This document shows, piece by piece, positions 51,668 through 60,028 of a DNA stretch of 64,000 nucleotides; the first letter of the stretch is position 1, and every line of letters starts with the position of its first letter. The stretch spans positions 1,499,380 to 1,563,379 of the forward strand of contig NZ_CP088017.1 of the NCBI RefSeq assembly GCF_021049285.1, given 5' to 3'. The notes under the pieces are model-generated. The model saw only the letters and a list, made by a program, of their open reading frames with translations. It made no database searches and was not told the DNA's origin. Made by a program: the position numbers and the translations under genes. The DNA comes from Ruania halotolerans. GTDB taxonomy: Bacteria > Actinomycetota > Actinomycetes > Actinomycetales > Beutenbergiaceae.

Positions 51668-53179
51668 TCAGGCCGTGGCGAGGCGCAGCATTGACCAGGA
51701 AACCGGCGGGAGCTCGGCACGCAGCTGGCCGTCAGAGAGCGTGGCCGAGTCGTTCGGCTCCGGCGCCACCGAGGAGTCGTCCTCGGGGGTGGCCTGCCAG
51801 GTGTGATCGGGGTTGGCGAGCGTCACGGCCTCAACGATCCGCAGATTGCCCAGACTGGAGACGTCCACGTCCAGGGTGAGGGCCTCGGTGGTGGACCGGT
51901 TCACCACGAAGACCGCGACCTCACCGGAGGCGCCATCGCGGGTGGCCACCGCGTCCAGGGCGGAGACCTCGCCGAACTTGGCGGTCTCGTGCACCGGGGC
52001 GTCGATCGCCAGCTCGAGCACCTCGCCGGCGGCGTGCTTGGAGGTCAGTGCGAACGGATGGAAGATGGTCTGCTTCCACGAGCGTCCGCCCGGTTCGGTC
52101 ATGATCGGGGCGATGACGTTCACCAGCTGCGCCTGCGAGGCGGCGTGCACCCGATCGGTGTGCCGCAGCAGTGAGATGAGCAGGTTGCCCACCACCACCG
52201 CATCGGCCACGTTGTAGTGGTCCTCGAGCAACACCGGCGCTACTGGCCAGTCGTCGCCGGTCGGCGGGCGGGATTCGGCGCGCTTCTGGTACCAGACGTT
52301 CCACTCGTCGAAGGAGATGTGGATCTTCTTGGTGAGCTTGCGGGCCGCGCCCACCGCGTCGGCTGTCGCCGCCACCGAGTCGATGAAGTGATCCATGTCG
52401 ACGGCGCAGGCCAGGAAGGATGCCAGGTCGCCGTCTTCCTCGTAGTAGTACGCGTGTGCGGAGACGTAGTCCACATGCTCATAGGCCTCGGTGAGCACGA
52501 TCCGCTCCCACTCACCGAACGTCGGCATCCCGGAGCCGGAGGAGCCGCAGGCGACGAGCTCGAGCTCGGGGTCGATCATCCGCATCGCACGAGCTGTTTC
52601 GGCGGCCAGCCGGCCGTACTCTTCAGCAGTCTTGTGGCCGATCTGCCACGGCCCGTCCATCTCATTGCCCAGGCACCACATCCTGATCCGGTACGGATCC
52701 TCGGCACCGTTCTTGCGGCGCAGGTCCGACAGGTGCGTGCCGCCGGCGACATTGCAGTACTCGAGGAGGTCCAGTGCCTCCTGCACGCCGCGGGTACCGA
52801 GGTTCACGGCCATCATCGGCTCAGTTCCCGATGCCTTGGACCACTTCAGGAACTCGTCGACGCCCACGTGATTCGGGTCGCTCGAGTGCCAGGCGAGATC
52901 GAGGCGGGTGGGCCGCTGCTCGATCGGGCCGATGCCATCCTCCCAGCGGTAGCCGGAGACGAAGTTCCCGCCCGGGTAGCGCACGGTGGATACCCCGAGC
53001 TCACGGGTGAGGTCGATGACGTCCTGTCGGAATCCGTCGGCGTCGGCCGTGGGGTGATCCGGTTCGTGGATGCCGGTGTAGACGGCGCGGCCGAGGTGCT
53101 CCACGAAGGAGCCGAAGGTGCGGCGGCGGACCGGTCCGACGGTGAAGGCGGGATCGAGCGTGATACGAGCGTTGGCCAT
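51668..53179 (-). CDS. Alpha-L-arabinofuranosidase, GH51
   Basis: A 503-residue cytoplasmic GH51 enzyme that removes terminal alpha-L-arabinofuranosyl groups from arabinan, arabinoxylan or arabinogalactan oligomers. A (beta/alpha)8 barrel holds the acid/base Glu173 (LGNEMDGPW) and the nucleophile Glu292 (SFDEWNVWY), with the start block EHLGRAVYTGIHEP and YPGGNFVSGYRWEDGIGP; a beta-sandwich closes the protein. No signal peptide. The ATG at 53179 has AGGAGA upstream. It is second in a two-gene operon after the GH27 gene and ends at a shared terminator hairpin. Typical length for the family. Confidence 0.93.
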   Translation of the reverse strand: MANARITLDPAFTVGPVRRRTFGSFVEHLGRAVYTGIHEPDHPTADADGFRQDVIDLTRELGVSTVRYPGGNFVSGYRWEDGIGPIEQRPTRLDLAWHSSDPNHVGVDEFLKWSKASGTEPMMAVNLGTRGVQEALDLLEYCNVAGGTHLSDLRRKNGAEDPYRIRMWCLGNEMDGPWQIGHKTAEEYGRLAAETARAMRMIDPELELVACGSSGSGMPTFGEWERIVLTEAYEHVDYVSAHAYYYEEDGDLASFLACAVDMDHFIDSVAATADAVGAARKLTKKIHISFDEWNVWYQKRAESRPPTGDDWPVAPVLLEDHYNVADAVVVGNLLISLLRHTDRVHAASQAQLVNVIAPIMTEPGGRSWKQTIFHPFALTSKHAAGEVLELAIDAPVHETAKFGEVSALDAVATRDGASGEVAVFVVNRSTTEALTLDVDVSSLGNLRIVEAVTLANPDHTWQATPEDDSSVAPEPNDSATLSDGQLRAELPPVSWSMLRLATA

Positions 53180-53212
53180 GATTCTCCTGGTCGGTTCAGC
53201 AAGGGTTGACGG

Positions 53213-54535
53213 TCAGGTCGTGCAGAGCAGGGCGGTACCGTGGGCGTCGAGGTCGAGCTCAAGCACCGCATAGGGATCGGCCGGGTCGATGTCGATCGCT
53301 CGACCCGTCCACAGTTCAGTGACGGCACCGGCCCCCGGGGACTGGGCCGACGTGAGCCCTGTGGACGTGAGGGGCACGCGGACCGAACGAGCGCCGTCGG
53401 CGGTGTTGAACACCCCGGCCCAGCGGGTGCCCTCCCGTGGGCCCGTGCCCGTGGCGCCCCAGACGATCAGGTCGTCTTCGCGGAGTAACTCGGTGGTGTT
53501 GTGGGAGTCTCTTCCGACGGCGAGCACCTCGGTGTTCACGAGGTCGGCCAGGGTGTCGTCCTCGGAGCTGGGCAGGTCGCCGCCGACGAACAGCGGGGAG
53601 CGGCCGAGGTTCCACAGGGTGAGCATGGTGCGGCGTTCGGCGGCAGTGAGCATGCTGTGCCGGGGCTGGCCGCGTTCGGCGCGCACCCCGATCCGGCCCA
53701 GCGGCAGCATGTCCGCATCGGCCCAGCCGTGTGCCCGCTGGTGTGGTGCCCAGCGAGCGAGCCGGGTGAACTGGGCGTCGAGGTCTTCCCACCGGTCCCA
53801 CAGGTCGTCCGAGATACGCCACATGTCGGCGTGCCTGCGCAGATGATCGAGGTGGGCCAGCGAGAGATGGGTGCCGGGGGAGAGGGACAGGGTGACGTCT
53901 CGCCCGTGGCGTTCCTCGGCGCGGGAGATCGCGGCGGCCAGCGCCTCGATGGCGTCGTGGTGATAAGGGAAGAGCATGTCGTCGACTTTGAGGAAGTCGA
54001 CTCCCCAGCCGACGATCCGCTCGATCTGCAGATCGAGCCATGCCTGCGAGGCGGGATCGGAGAAGTCGAGGCCGAGGTTGTCGGAGTTCCACGGGCAGCG
54101 GGCGGCGGGGTGGCCGGCCGGGAGTGCGATGTCGGCCGTGGTGGCGTCGGTGCCGGGGATCGGCAGGGCTGCGTCGATCGCGCGGCGCGGGATTCCGCGC
54201 ATCAGGTGCACTCCGAAGCGCAATCCCAGGTCGTGTACCCGGGCGGCGAGGGGGCCGAAACCTCGGCCCCCGGCAGCGGAGGGGAACCGGGCCTCGACGG
54301 GCATCTGGACGCCGTCGCCATCCAGCAGCAGCGGGGCGTGGTCGTTGTACCCGCCGGCGCGGGCGGTGGGCTCGTACCACTGGATGTCGACCACCACGGT
54401 GTCCCATCCGGCGGGGAGCATCTGCTCGGCCATCACCTGGGCGTTGGCAAGAACCTCGTCCTCGGTGACGGTGGTGCCGAAACTGTCCCAGGAGTTCCAC
54501 CCCATCGGCGGGGTGCGGGAGGCGGAGCGGTGCAC
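53213..54535 (-). CDS. GH27 glycosidase, probable beta-L-arabinopyranosidase or alpha-galactosidase
   Basis: A 440-residue GH27 enzyme. PPMGWNSWDSF opens the barrel, the nucleophile is Asp185 (FLKVDD) and the acid/base Asp244 (RISDDLWD). The sugar-recognition motif that reads DDCW in alpha-galactosidases is D-I-Q-W here: the second Asp is Ile51. From memory, the same Asp-to-Ile change underlies arabinopyranosidase specificity in a characterised Streptomyces GH27 enzyme. Pairing with a GH51 arabinofuranosidase fits arabinan or arabinogalactan degradation. No signal peptide. The GTG at 54535 has AAAGG upstream. A palindromic operator lies 44 bases before it. Confidence 0.85.
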   Translation of the reverse strand: MHRSASRTPPMGWNSWDSFGTTVTEDEVLANAQVMAEQMLPAGWDTVVVDIQWYEPTARAGGYNDHAPLLLDGDGVQMPVEARFPSAAGGRGFGPLAARVHDLGLRFGVHLMRGIPRRAIDAALPIPGTDATTADIALPAGHPAARCPWNSDNLGLDFSDPASQAWLDLQIERIVGWGVDFLKVDDMLFPYHHDAIEALAAAISRAEERHGRDVTLSLSPGTHLSLAHLDHLRRHADMWRISDDLWDRWEDLDAQFTRLARWAPHQRAHGWADADMLPLGRIGVRAERGQPRHSMLTAAERRTMLTLWNLGRSPLFVGGDLPSSEDDTLADLVNTEVLAVGRDSHNTTELLREDDLIVWGATGTGPREGTRWAGVFNTADGARSVRVPLTSTGLTSAQSPGAGAVTELWTGRAIDIDPADPYAVLELDLDAHGTALLCTT

Positions 54536-54578
54536 ACGGGACCTTTCGTGAGCGGCATGAGTGCCAGCAGACGGTGTT

Positions 54579-54590
54579 TACATCGATGTA
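54579..54590. promoter_or_regulatory. LacI-type operator for the GH27-GH51 operon
   Basis: TACATCGATGTA, a perfect 12-base palindrome with central CG, in TTTACATCGATGTAGAA. It fits the pattern TTAC-N2-CG-N2-GTA, also met by the palindrome at 10862-10875 near the paralogous LacI gene. The regulator at 54672-55814 is the likely ligand. Confidence 0.65.
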
Positions 54591-54631
54591 GAACCATCGT
54601 GCCCGCTGATTCGGCAACGGTCAATACCGTG

Positions 54632-54693
54632 TGAACCCGCTTTTCGTGTCTGAACCCGCCGCACAAAGGGTTCAGACACGAAAAGCGGGTTCA
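54632..54693. terminator. Hairpin with 26-bp perfect arms, overlapping the end of a LacI gene
   Basis: The left arm (54632-54657) and right arm (54668-54693) are exact complements with a 10-base loop. A run of four T (or A on the other strand) lies within each arm. The right arm also encodes the last residues of the LacI regulator (SEPAFRV and stop at 54672). The position, just after a gene reading towards the GH27 operon, fits a terminator that separates the repressor from the operon it controls; the size and perfection are unusual. Confidence 0.65.
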
Positions 54694-55814
54694 GACGCAC
54701 CGAGGGGCTGCTCGGTGACCGGCACCCGGGAGCCGGGTTGTTCCGACACCACCCGTTCGCCGTCGGTGCCGGTGGACTGGCGCGCGATCACACGCGAGTC
54801 GGTGACCACGCGTACGTACTCCGCATCGGAGGTGCCACCGCCCTCGATCCGTGCATGCAGCAGTTCCACTGCGGTACGTGCGATCTCGTCCCGGCCGGGC
54901 GCCACGGAGGAGAGTGTCGGCGTGGCGTACCGCACGTCGTCGACGTCGTCGAACCCGATCAGCGCCACCGTCTCGGGTACCTCCACCCGCCGGGCGTGCA
55001 ACGCGTAGAGGGCGCCCAGGGCGAGAGCGTCGTTCAAGGCGAACACCGCGTCCACCTGGCCGCCGCCGTCCAGAAATGTGCCGAGGGCCTCGGCGCCGGC
55101 GGAGCGGTGCCACGGCACCGCCGGGATGAGGAGCGCAGGATCGAATGCTCGCCCGGCGGACTTGAGGGCGTCGCGGTAGCCCGCCAGGCGCAACGTGGCC
55201 GAGCCGGTCATCACGCCCGACGGACCGGCAGTGTCCGTTGCGGAGGGTCCGATCACGGCGATCCGCTCCCGGCCCAGGCCGAGCAGGTGCTCGGTAGCAG
55301 CGCGTGCCGCCGCGACGTTGTTCATCGTCACGTGGTCGGCGGGGGCACCGAACACCCGCTCGCCAAGCAGCACCAGGGGAGTGTCGATCGCGAACGACGC
55401 GCGGTCGGCAGAAGTGAGGCCGAGCGGGGAGAGGATCAGTCCGTCGGTGAGCTGACGGCGCGCACCGGAGAGCACCTCGCGCTCGCGCTCGGCCCGGCCG
55501 CCGGTCTGCTCGATCAGCACCGTCAGTCCACGGACGTCCGCTTCGCGGATCACGGCGTCGGCCAGTTCGGCGAAGTACGGCAGGCGCAGCTCGGGGACGG
55601 CCAAGGTGATCATCCCGGTGCGGCGGGTGCGCAGTCGGCGGGCGGAGAGGTTGAGCCGATAGCCGAGTGCAGCGATCGAGGCTTCGACCCGGTCCCGGGT
55701 CCCGGGCCGGATGTGCGGGTAGTCATTGATCACGTTCGAGACGGTCTTCACGGAGACGCCGGCGTGCCGAGCGACGTCGGCCATGGTGACGGCACGCAGT
55801 TCTCGGTCGCTCAC
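54672..55814 (-). CDS. LacI-family regulator of the arabinosidase locus
   Basis: A 380-residue repressor. VTMADVARHAGVSVKTVSNVIN is the DNA-binding helix region, LSARRLRTRRT the hinge, and VPETVALIGFDDVD and PTLSSVAPGRDEIARTAVELL the C-terminal blocks. The start is the GTG at 55814 with a TAGCGT -10 box 7 bases upstream. It is closely similar along its length to the regulator at 9643-10737. Its C-terminal tail of about 25 residues, partly encoded by the terminator hairpin, is extra compared with that paralogue. Probably represses the GH27-GH51 operon through the palindrome at 54579, inactivated by an arabinose- or galactose-containing oligomer (inference). Confidence 0.9.
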   Translation of the reverse strand: MSDRELRAVTMADVARHAGVSVKTVSNVINDYPHIRPGTRDRVEASIAALGYRLNLSARRLRTRRTGMITLAVPELRLPYFAELADAVIREADVRGLTVLIEQTGGRAEREREVLSGARRQLTDGLILSPLGLTSADRASFAIDTPLVLLGERVFGAPADHVTMNNVAAARAATEHLLGLGRERIAVIGPSATDTAGPSGVMTGSATLRLAGYRDALKSAGRAFDPALLIPAVPWHRSAGAEALGTFLDGGGQVDAVFALNDALALGALYALHARRVEVPETVALIGFDDVDDVRYATPTLSSVAPGRDEIARTAVELLHARIEGGGTSDAEYVRVVTDSRVIARQSTGTDGERVVSEQPGSRVPVTEQPLGASEPAFRV

Positions 55815-55820
55815 CCGGCA

Positions 55821-55832
55821 CACGCTAGCGTG
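55821..55832. promoter_or_regulatory. Symmetric bidirectional leaderless promoter
   Basis: CACGCTAGCGTG is a perfect palindrome. Each strand reads TAGCGT as a -10 box, and each box is followed by exactly 7 bases and a start codon: GTG at 55814 (LacI regulator, minus) and ATG at 55839 (FAH protein, plus). Both genes lack ribosome sites. Confidence 0.6.
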
Positions 55833-55838
55833 GGACAC

Positions 55839-56603
55839 ATGAAGATTGCGCGATTCACCACTGGGGACGATCCGCGGTACGGCGTTCTGGACGGTGAGGA
55901 CCTCGTGGTCCTCACCGGTGACCCGCTGTACACCCCGCCCGCGCCCACCGGCGCGCGGGTGCCGATCGGCGATGTCCGGCTGCTCGCCCCGGTGATCCCG
56001 CGCTCGAAGGTGGTGTGTGTGGGGCGCAACTATGCCGAGCATGCCGCCGAGCTGGGCAACGAGGTGCCTGAGCGGCCGTTGCTGTTCATCAAGCCGAACA
56101 CCACCGTGGTGGGGCCAGACGATCCGATCGTGCTGCCCACCTGGACGAACGAGGTGCACCATGAGGCCGAGTTGGCCGTGGTGATCTCCCGCATCTGCAA
56201 GGACGTGCCGGTCGATCAGGCCGATCGAGTGATCCTCGGATACACCGCCGCCAATGACGTGACCGCGCGGGACGTGCAATCCGAGGACAAGACCTGGACG
56301 CGGGGCAAGATGTTCGACACCTCGTGCCCGCTCGGACCGTTCCTGGTGACCGGGCTGGACACCAGTGATCTGCGGGTCCAGGCGCGCGTGGACGGCGAAT
56401 CCCGGCAGGACGGCTCGACCGCCCAGATGGTCCGTGGCATCCCCGAACTGATCGCCTACGCGTCCAGTATCTTCACCTTGCTCCCTGGCGATGTTCTGCT
56501 CACCGGCACTCCCGCCGGCGTGGGACCGATCGACGTCGGCCAGCGGGTCGAGGTCGAGATCGAGGGGATCGGGGTGCTCGGCAACCCGGTCATGCGACGC
56601 TGA
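55839..56603 (+). CDS. Fumarylacetoacetate hydrolase-family protein
   Basis: A 254-residue FAH-fold protein. VVCVGRNYAEHAAELGNEVPERPLLF and NEVHHEAELAVVI hold the metal-binding residues, and GDVLLTGTPAGVGP is the closing block. Family members hydrolyse or isomerise beta-keto acid-like compounds; the substrate of the actinobacterial gltX-linked group is not established. In many actinobacteria this gene lies directly before gltX. Here a sugar locus of about 6.4 kb separates the two. The ATG at 55839 follows a shared palindromic -10 box. Confidence 0.9.
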   Translation: MKIARFTTGDDPRYGVLDGEDLVVLTGDPLYTPPAPTGARVPIGDVRLLAPVIPRSKVVCVGRNYAEHAAELGNEVPERPLLFIKPNTTVVGPDDPIVLPTWTNEVHHEAELAVVISRICKDVPVDQADRVILGYTAANDVTARDVQSEDKTWTRGKMFDTSCPLGPFLVTGLDTSDLRVQARVDGESRQDGSTAQMVRGIPELIAYASSIFTLLPGDVLLTGTPAGVGPIDVGQRVEVEIEGIGVLGNPVMRR

Positions 56604-56622
56604 CCTCTCATCGGCCCGGGCC

Positions 56623-57633
56623 TCACCCGCCCGGTGGTGCCGTGCTGCCGCCGGGCTCGAACGAGCCCGGCACGAGCCGCGGTGGGAGCGGCTCCTCGTT
56701 CTCCAGGTTGCGGATGAGCGCCTCGGCACCGAGCCGTCCCAGCTCCGGTCCCGGTGCCCGCATCAGGGTCAGCGGTGGGTCGGACACGGCTCCGCTCTCC
56801 ACCGCCGCGAGGAGGCCCATCACGGAGACCTCGCGCGGCACCTGTCGACCAATGCGGCGAAACCCGGCCATCAGCCGTAGCGCGGTGTGGTCGTTCAATA
56901 CCAGGATGCCGGTCGCCTCCGGGTGCGCGGCGATCACCCGGTCGGCCAATGCCGTGACCTCGTCCGACTGCCCCACGTCGATCGTGCGCCCGTCCAGCCC
57001 GCGTTCGGCCACGATGGTGTCGAATGCCTCGCGGGAGCGGGCGAACGGCCCGTATCCACGGTAGCTGGGCTCGCCGCGGTTGCCGATGACCAGTGTCAGG
57101 CTCCGGTGCCCGAGTGCGGTGAGATGGTCGACGGCGGCCTGCACGGTGGCCTCGAAGTCGATGTCCACGTGGGGATACTTGCCGTAATCGCGGGTCCGGC
57201 CGATCAGTGCGAACGGGGTGCCGGCGCGTTCGAGCACATCGATGCGGGGATCCTCGAGTTGAACCTCCATCAGCAGCACCCCGTCGACCAGCCCCTGACC
57301 CAGCAGCTCACCCAGTTCCCGACCATCGTTGCTGACCGGCCAGATCACTAAGTGATATCCGCGGGCACTTGCTGCCGCGGCCGCGCTGGTGAAGAACTCC
57401 ACTGAGGAGGTGCTCAGCGGGTGTTCCAGCACGGGATAGACCAGCGCGACGATTCTGGTGCGCCGACTGGCTAGAGCGCGGGCCACGGCATTGCGCCGGA
57501 AGCCGAGCTCGGACATGGCGGCCTCGATCCGTGCACGCGTGGCAGCGGTGACCGGCTTCGTGTCGTTCACCACGAACGAGACCGTGGCGATGGAGACGCC
57601 AGCATGTTCGGCGACGTCCTTCATCGTGACCAT
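56623..57633 (-). CDS. LacI-family regulator of the ThuAB-type sugar locus
   Basis: A 336-residue repressor. MKDVAEHAGVSIATVSFVVND is the helix-turn-helix, and AVARALASRRTRIVALVYP the hinge and first strand. The ligand domain includes VDGVLLMEVQLEDPRID and TGILVLNDHTALR. The ATG at 57633 has AAGGAGGA upstream. It is divergent from the sugar-binding protein gene, with a perfect TTAAGCGCTTAA palindrome between them. It converges on the FAH gene with only 19 bases between stops. Confidence 0.9.
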   Translation of the reverse strand: MVTMKDVAEHAGVSIATVSFVVNDTKPVTAATRARIEAAMSELGFRRNAVARALASRRTRIVALVYPVLEHPLSTSSVEFFTSAAAAASARGYHLVIWPVSNDGRELGELLGQGLVDGVLLMEVQLEDPRIDVLERAGTPFALIGRTRDYGKYPHVDIDFEATVQAAVDHLTALGHRSLTLVIGNRGEPSYRGYGPFARSREAFDTIVAERGLDGRTIDVGQSDEVTALADRVIAAHPEATGILVLNDHTALRLMAGFRRIGRQVPREVSVMGLLAAVESGAVSDPPLTLMRAPGPELGRLGAEALIRNLENEEPLPPRLVPGSFEPGGSTAPPGG

Positions 57634-57688
57634 CGCGGTTCCTCCTTCGCCTCGCTCACACCGACCGGAGGCGAGATCCGATGGATGC

Positions 57689-57744
57689 TTGACAGCGCCC
57701 GAGCGTACGCCGCACAATCGTCGTGACAGCATTTAAGCGCTTAA
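57689..57744 (+). promoter_or_regulatory. Promoter and LacI-type operator for the ThuAB-type locus
   Basis: TTGACA at 57689-57694, 18 bases, then CACAAT at 57713-57718, form a good promoter for the binding-protein operon. TTAAGCGCTTAA at 57733-57744, a perfect 12-base palindrome with central CG, begins about where transcription should start. Repression by the divergent LacI protein is expected. Confidence 0.72.
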
Positions 57745-57819
57745 CCTGGCGCGGTCGCAAGAAGCGCCGAGTGGGCGCAGGACTCAGACAGCATCGAGAA
57801 GACAGCAAGGGAGCTGATC

Positions 57820-59052
57820 GTGAAACGACGCATCGTGACCACCCTGGCCGGCGGATTGAGTGCCGCCCTCGCCCTGAGCGCATGTTCAGGCGACGACGGA
57901 ACGGGCGGCGGTGGCGAGCCGGAAACCGGCGACGTCACAAGCCTCTCCATCCTCGACTACTACAACAACGATCCCGACAAAACGCTCGTTCAGGAGGGGC
58001 TGGACGCATGTGCGGACGAGCTCGGCATCACGCTGGAACGGGAGACAGTTCCCGGCGCCGACCTCATCCAGACGGTGCTCCAGCAGGCGTCCTCACAGAC
58101 CCTCCCGGACGTGCTCATGCTGGACAACCCGGAAGTTCAACAGATCGCCGAAACCGGTGCGCTGCTCCCGCTGGACGAGCACGGTGTCTCCACCGAAGGG
58201 TTCGCCCAGGGCATCGTGGACGCCTCGACCTATGACGGCCATCTCTACGGCCTCCAGCCGGTGGCGAACACGATCGCGTTGTTCTACAACGTCGAGATCC
58301 TCGAGGAAGCGGGCGTCGAGCCACCGACCACCTGGGACGAACTACGTGAGGCCGCTGCTGCACTCACCGAGGGCGACCAGTACGGCATGGCCTTCAACGC
58401 GAACGCCACGTACGAAGGTTCCTGGCAGTTCCTGCCTCCGATGTGGACCAATGGCGGTGACGAGACCGACCTGACCAGCCCCGAGGTGGCCGAGGCGCTG
58501 CAGTTGTGGGTGGACCTGGTGGAATCGGGATCGGCGTCGGAGAGCGTGATCAACTGGACCCAGGGTGATGTGAAGGACCAGTTCGCTGCCGGCCGGGCGG
58601 CGATGATGGTGAATGGGCCGTGGAACATCCCCGCGCTGAACGAGACCCCCGAGGTGCAATGGGACGTCGTCCAGTTCCCGGTCAATGAGCCAGGGCAGAC
58701 GCCCGTCGCACCGCTCGGTGGCGAGGCATGGACCGTCCCGGTGACCGGTGACGAGGCCAGTCAGGCCGTGGCCGTGGACTTCGTGGAGTGCCTGAACTCG
58801 CCTGAGCAGCAGCTCGACTGGGCTGCGGCGCGATACACCGTGCCCACCCGGACCGACCTGGCCGAAGAGTACCTCGCCGAGCGCCCGGAGATGGAGGCGT
58901 TCACCGAACAGGTCGCGAATGCCCGTTCCCGCACGGGTCAACTCGGCCCGGAGTGGCCGGACGCCGCCACAGTGATCTACGAGGCGATCCAGCTGGCACT
59001 CACCGGTCAGGCGGAGCCCGCCGAAGCGTTCGAGCAGGCGTCGTCGCGCTGA
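57820..59052 (+). CDS. Sugar ABC transporter substrate-binding lipoprotein
   Basis: A 410-residue CUT1 binding protein with a basic start, hydrophobic segment and lipobox LSAC, then an acidic Gly-rich linker. The body has typical blocks (PDVLMLDNPEVQQIAETGAL, AGRAAMMVNGPWNIPALN). The GTG at 57820 has AAGGGAG six bases upstream. It is the first gene of the operon SBP-MalF-MalG-ThuA-ThuB-like. By analogy with rhizobial thu operons, trehalose or a related disaccharide is a candidate ligand, but nothing in the binding site proves it. Confidence 0.9.
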   Translation: MKRRIVTTLAGGLSAALALSACSGDDGTGGGGEPETGDVTSLSILDYYNNDPDKTLVQEGLDACADELGITLERETVPGADLIQTVLQQASSQTLPDVLMLDNPEVQQIAETGALLPLDEHGVSTEGFAQGIVDASTYDGHLYGLQPVANTIALFYNVEILEEAGVEPPTTWDELREAAAALTEGDQYGMAFNANATYEGSWQFLPPMWTNGGDETDLTSPEVAEALQLWVDLVESGSASESVINWTQGDVKDQFAAGRAAMMVNGPWNIPALNETPEVQWDVVQFPVNEPGQTPVAPLGGEAWTVPVTGDEASQAVAVDFVECLNSPEQQLDWAAARYTVPTRTDLAEEYLAERPEMEAFTEQVANARSRTGQLGPEWPDAATVIYEAIQLALTGQAEPAEAFEQASSR

Positions 59053-59063
59053 GGTCCGCTGAG

Positions 59064-60017
59064 ATGACGTCCACTACTGAGGCACCCGCCGGGGCCGGAC
59101 GCGGGGTCAGCACCCCCGTTCCGCCCCGGCGGCGCCGGAAGATACGCGCCGATGACGTCGGCAGGATCCTGTTCGTGCTGCCCGCCGGAATCGCCATGGC
59201 GCTGTTGTTCGGCTACCCGGTGGTCAAGAACGTGCTGATGAGCCTGCAGGAGTACACGCTGACCACGTTCTTCACGGGTGAGGCTCCCTGGGTCGGGCTC
59301 GCCAACTACGCGGATGTGGTCAGCGACCCGATCTTCAGCCAGGCGATGCTCAACACAGGACTGTTCACGGCTGGATCGATCGTGTTCCAGTTCGCGATCG
59401 GGCTCGCGCTGGCGCTGTTCTTCAAGCAGAAGTTCCCGCTCAGCGGACCGTTACGAGGGCTGTTGCTGCTGCCGTGGTTGCTGCCGTTGATCGTCTCCAG
59501 CGCCACCTGGCGCGCGATCCTCGAACAGGATTCGGGCATCCTGAACCAGTTCCTCGGTCTCTTCGGAGTGGAACCGATCGGCTGGCTCGTCTCGCCCTCG
59601 GTCGCGTTGATCGCCGTGATCGGAGTGAACATCTGGATCGGCATCCCGTTCAACACCACGCTGCTCTACAGCGGCCTGCAGTCGATCCCGGACGAGCTGT
59701 ACGAGGCCGGCGCACTCGATGGCGCCACGCACGCCAAGGCGTTCCGGTACATCACCTGGCCCAGTCTGCGGCCCGTGATCTCGGTCGTGCTGATCCTGGG
59801 CGTGGTCTACACGCTCAAAGTGCTGGACATCATCCTCGGGCTCACCGGGGGAGGGCCAGCGAACGCCACCCAGACGCTGGCCACGCAGTCCTATCAGCGT
59901 TCGTTCGTGGACTTCGAGTTCGGCCACGGTGCGGCGTTGAGCAACATCCTCATCGTGATTTCGATGGTGTTCGCCGTGGTCTATCTGCGCCGCGGCCGGC
60001 AAGCGGCGGACGAGTGA
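59064..60017 (+). CDS. Carbohydrate ABC transporter permease, MalF/UgpA type
   Basis: A 317-residue permease. A polar N-terminus of about 35 residues precedes six spans beginning with GRILFVLPAGIAMALLF; the EAA loop is LYEAGALDGATHAKAFRY. The ATG at 59064 lies 11 bases after the binding-protein stop, with GAGG upstream. A TTA leucine codon occurs near 59449 (GPLRG). The next permease follows after 11 bases. No ATPase gene is present. Confidence 0.9.
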   Translation: MTSTTEAPAGAGRGVSTPVPPRRRRKIRADDVGRILFVLPAGIAMALLFGYPVVKNVLMSLQEYTLTTFFTGEAPWVGLANYADVVSDPIFSQAMLNTGLFTAGSIVFQFAIGLALALFFKQKFPLSGPLRGLLLLPWLLPLIVSSATWRAILEQDSGILNQFLGLFGVEPIGWLVSPSVALIAVIGVNIWIGIPFNTTLLYSGLQSIPDELYEAGALDGATHAKAFRYITWPSLRPVISVVLILGVVYTLKVLDIILGLTGGGPANATQTLATQSYQRSFVDFEFGHGAALSNILIVISMVFAVVYLRRGRQAADE

Positions 60018-60028
60018 GGAGTGCACCG

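Noticed and set aside
54738-55838. Upstream in-frame extension of the FAH gene, opposite the LacI regulator
   Set aside because: FAH similarity begins at 55839, which has a good -10 box; the extension only mirrors the LacI coding strand.
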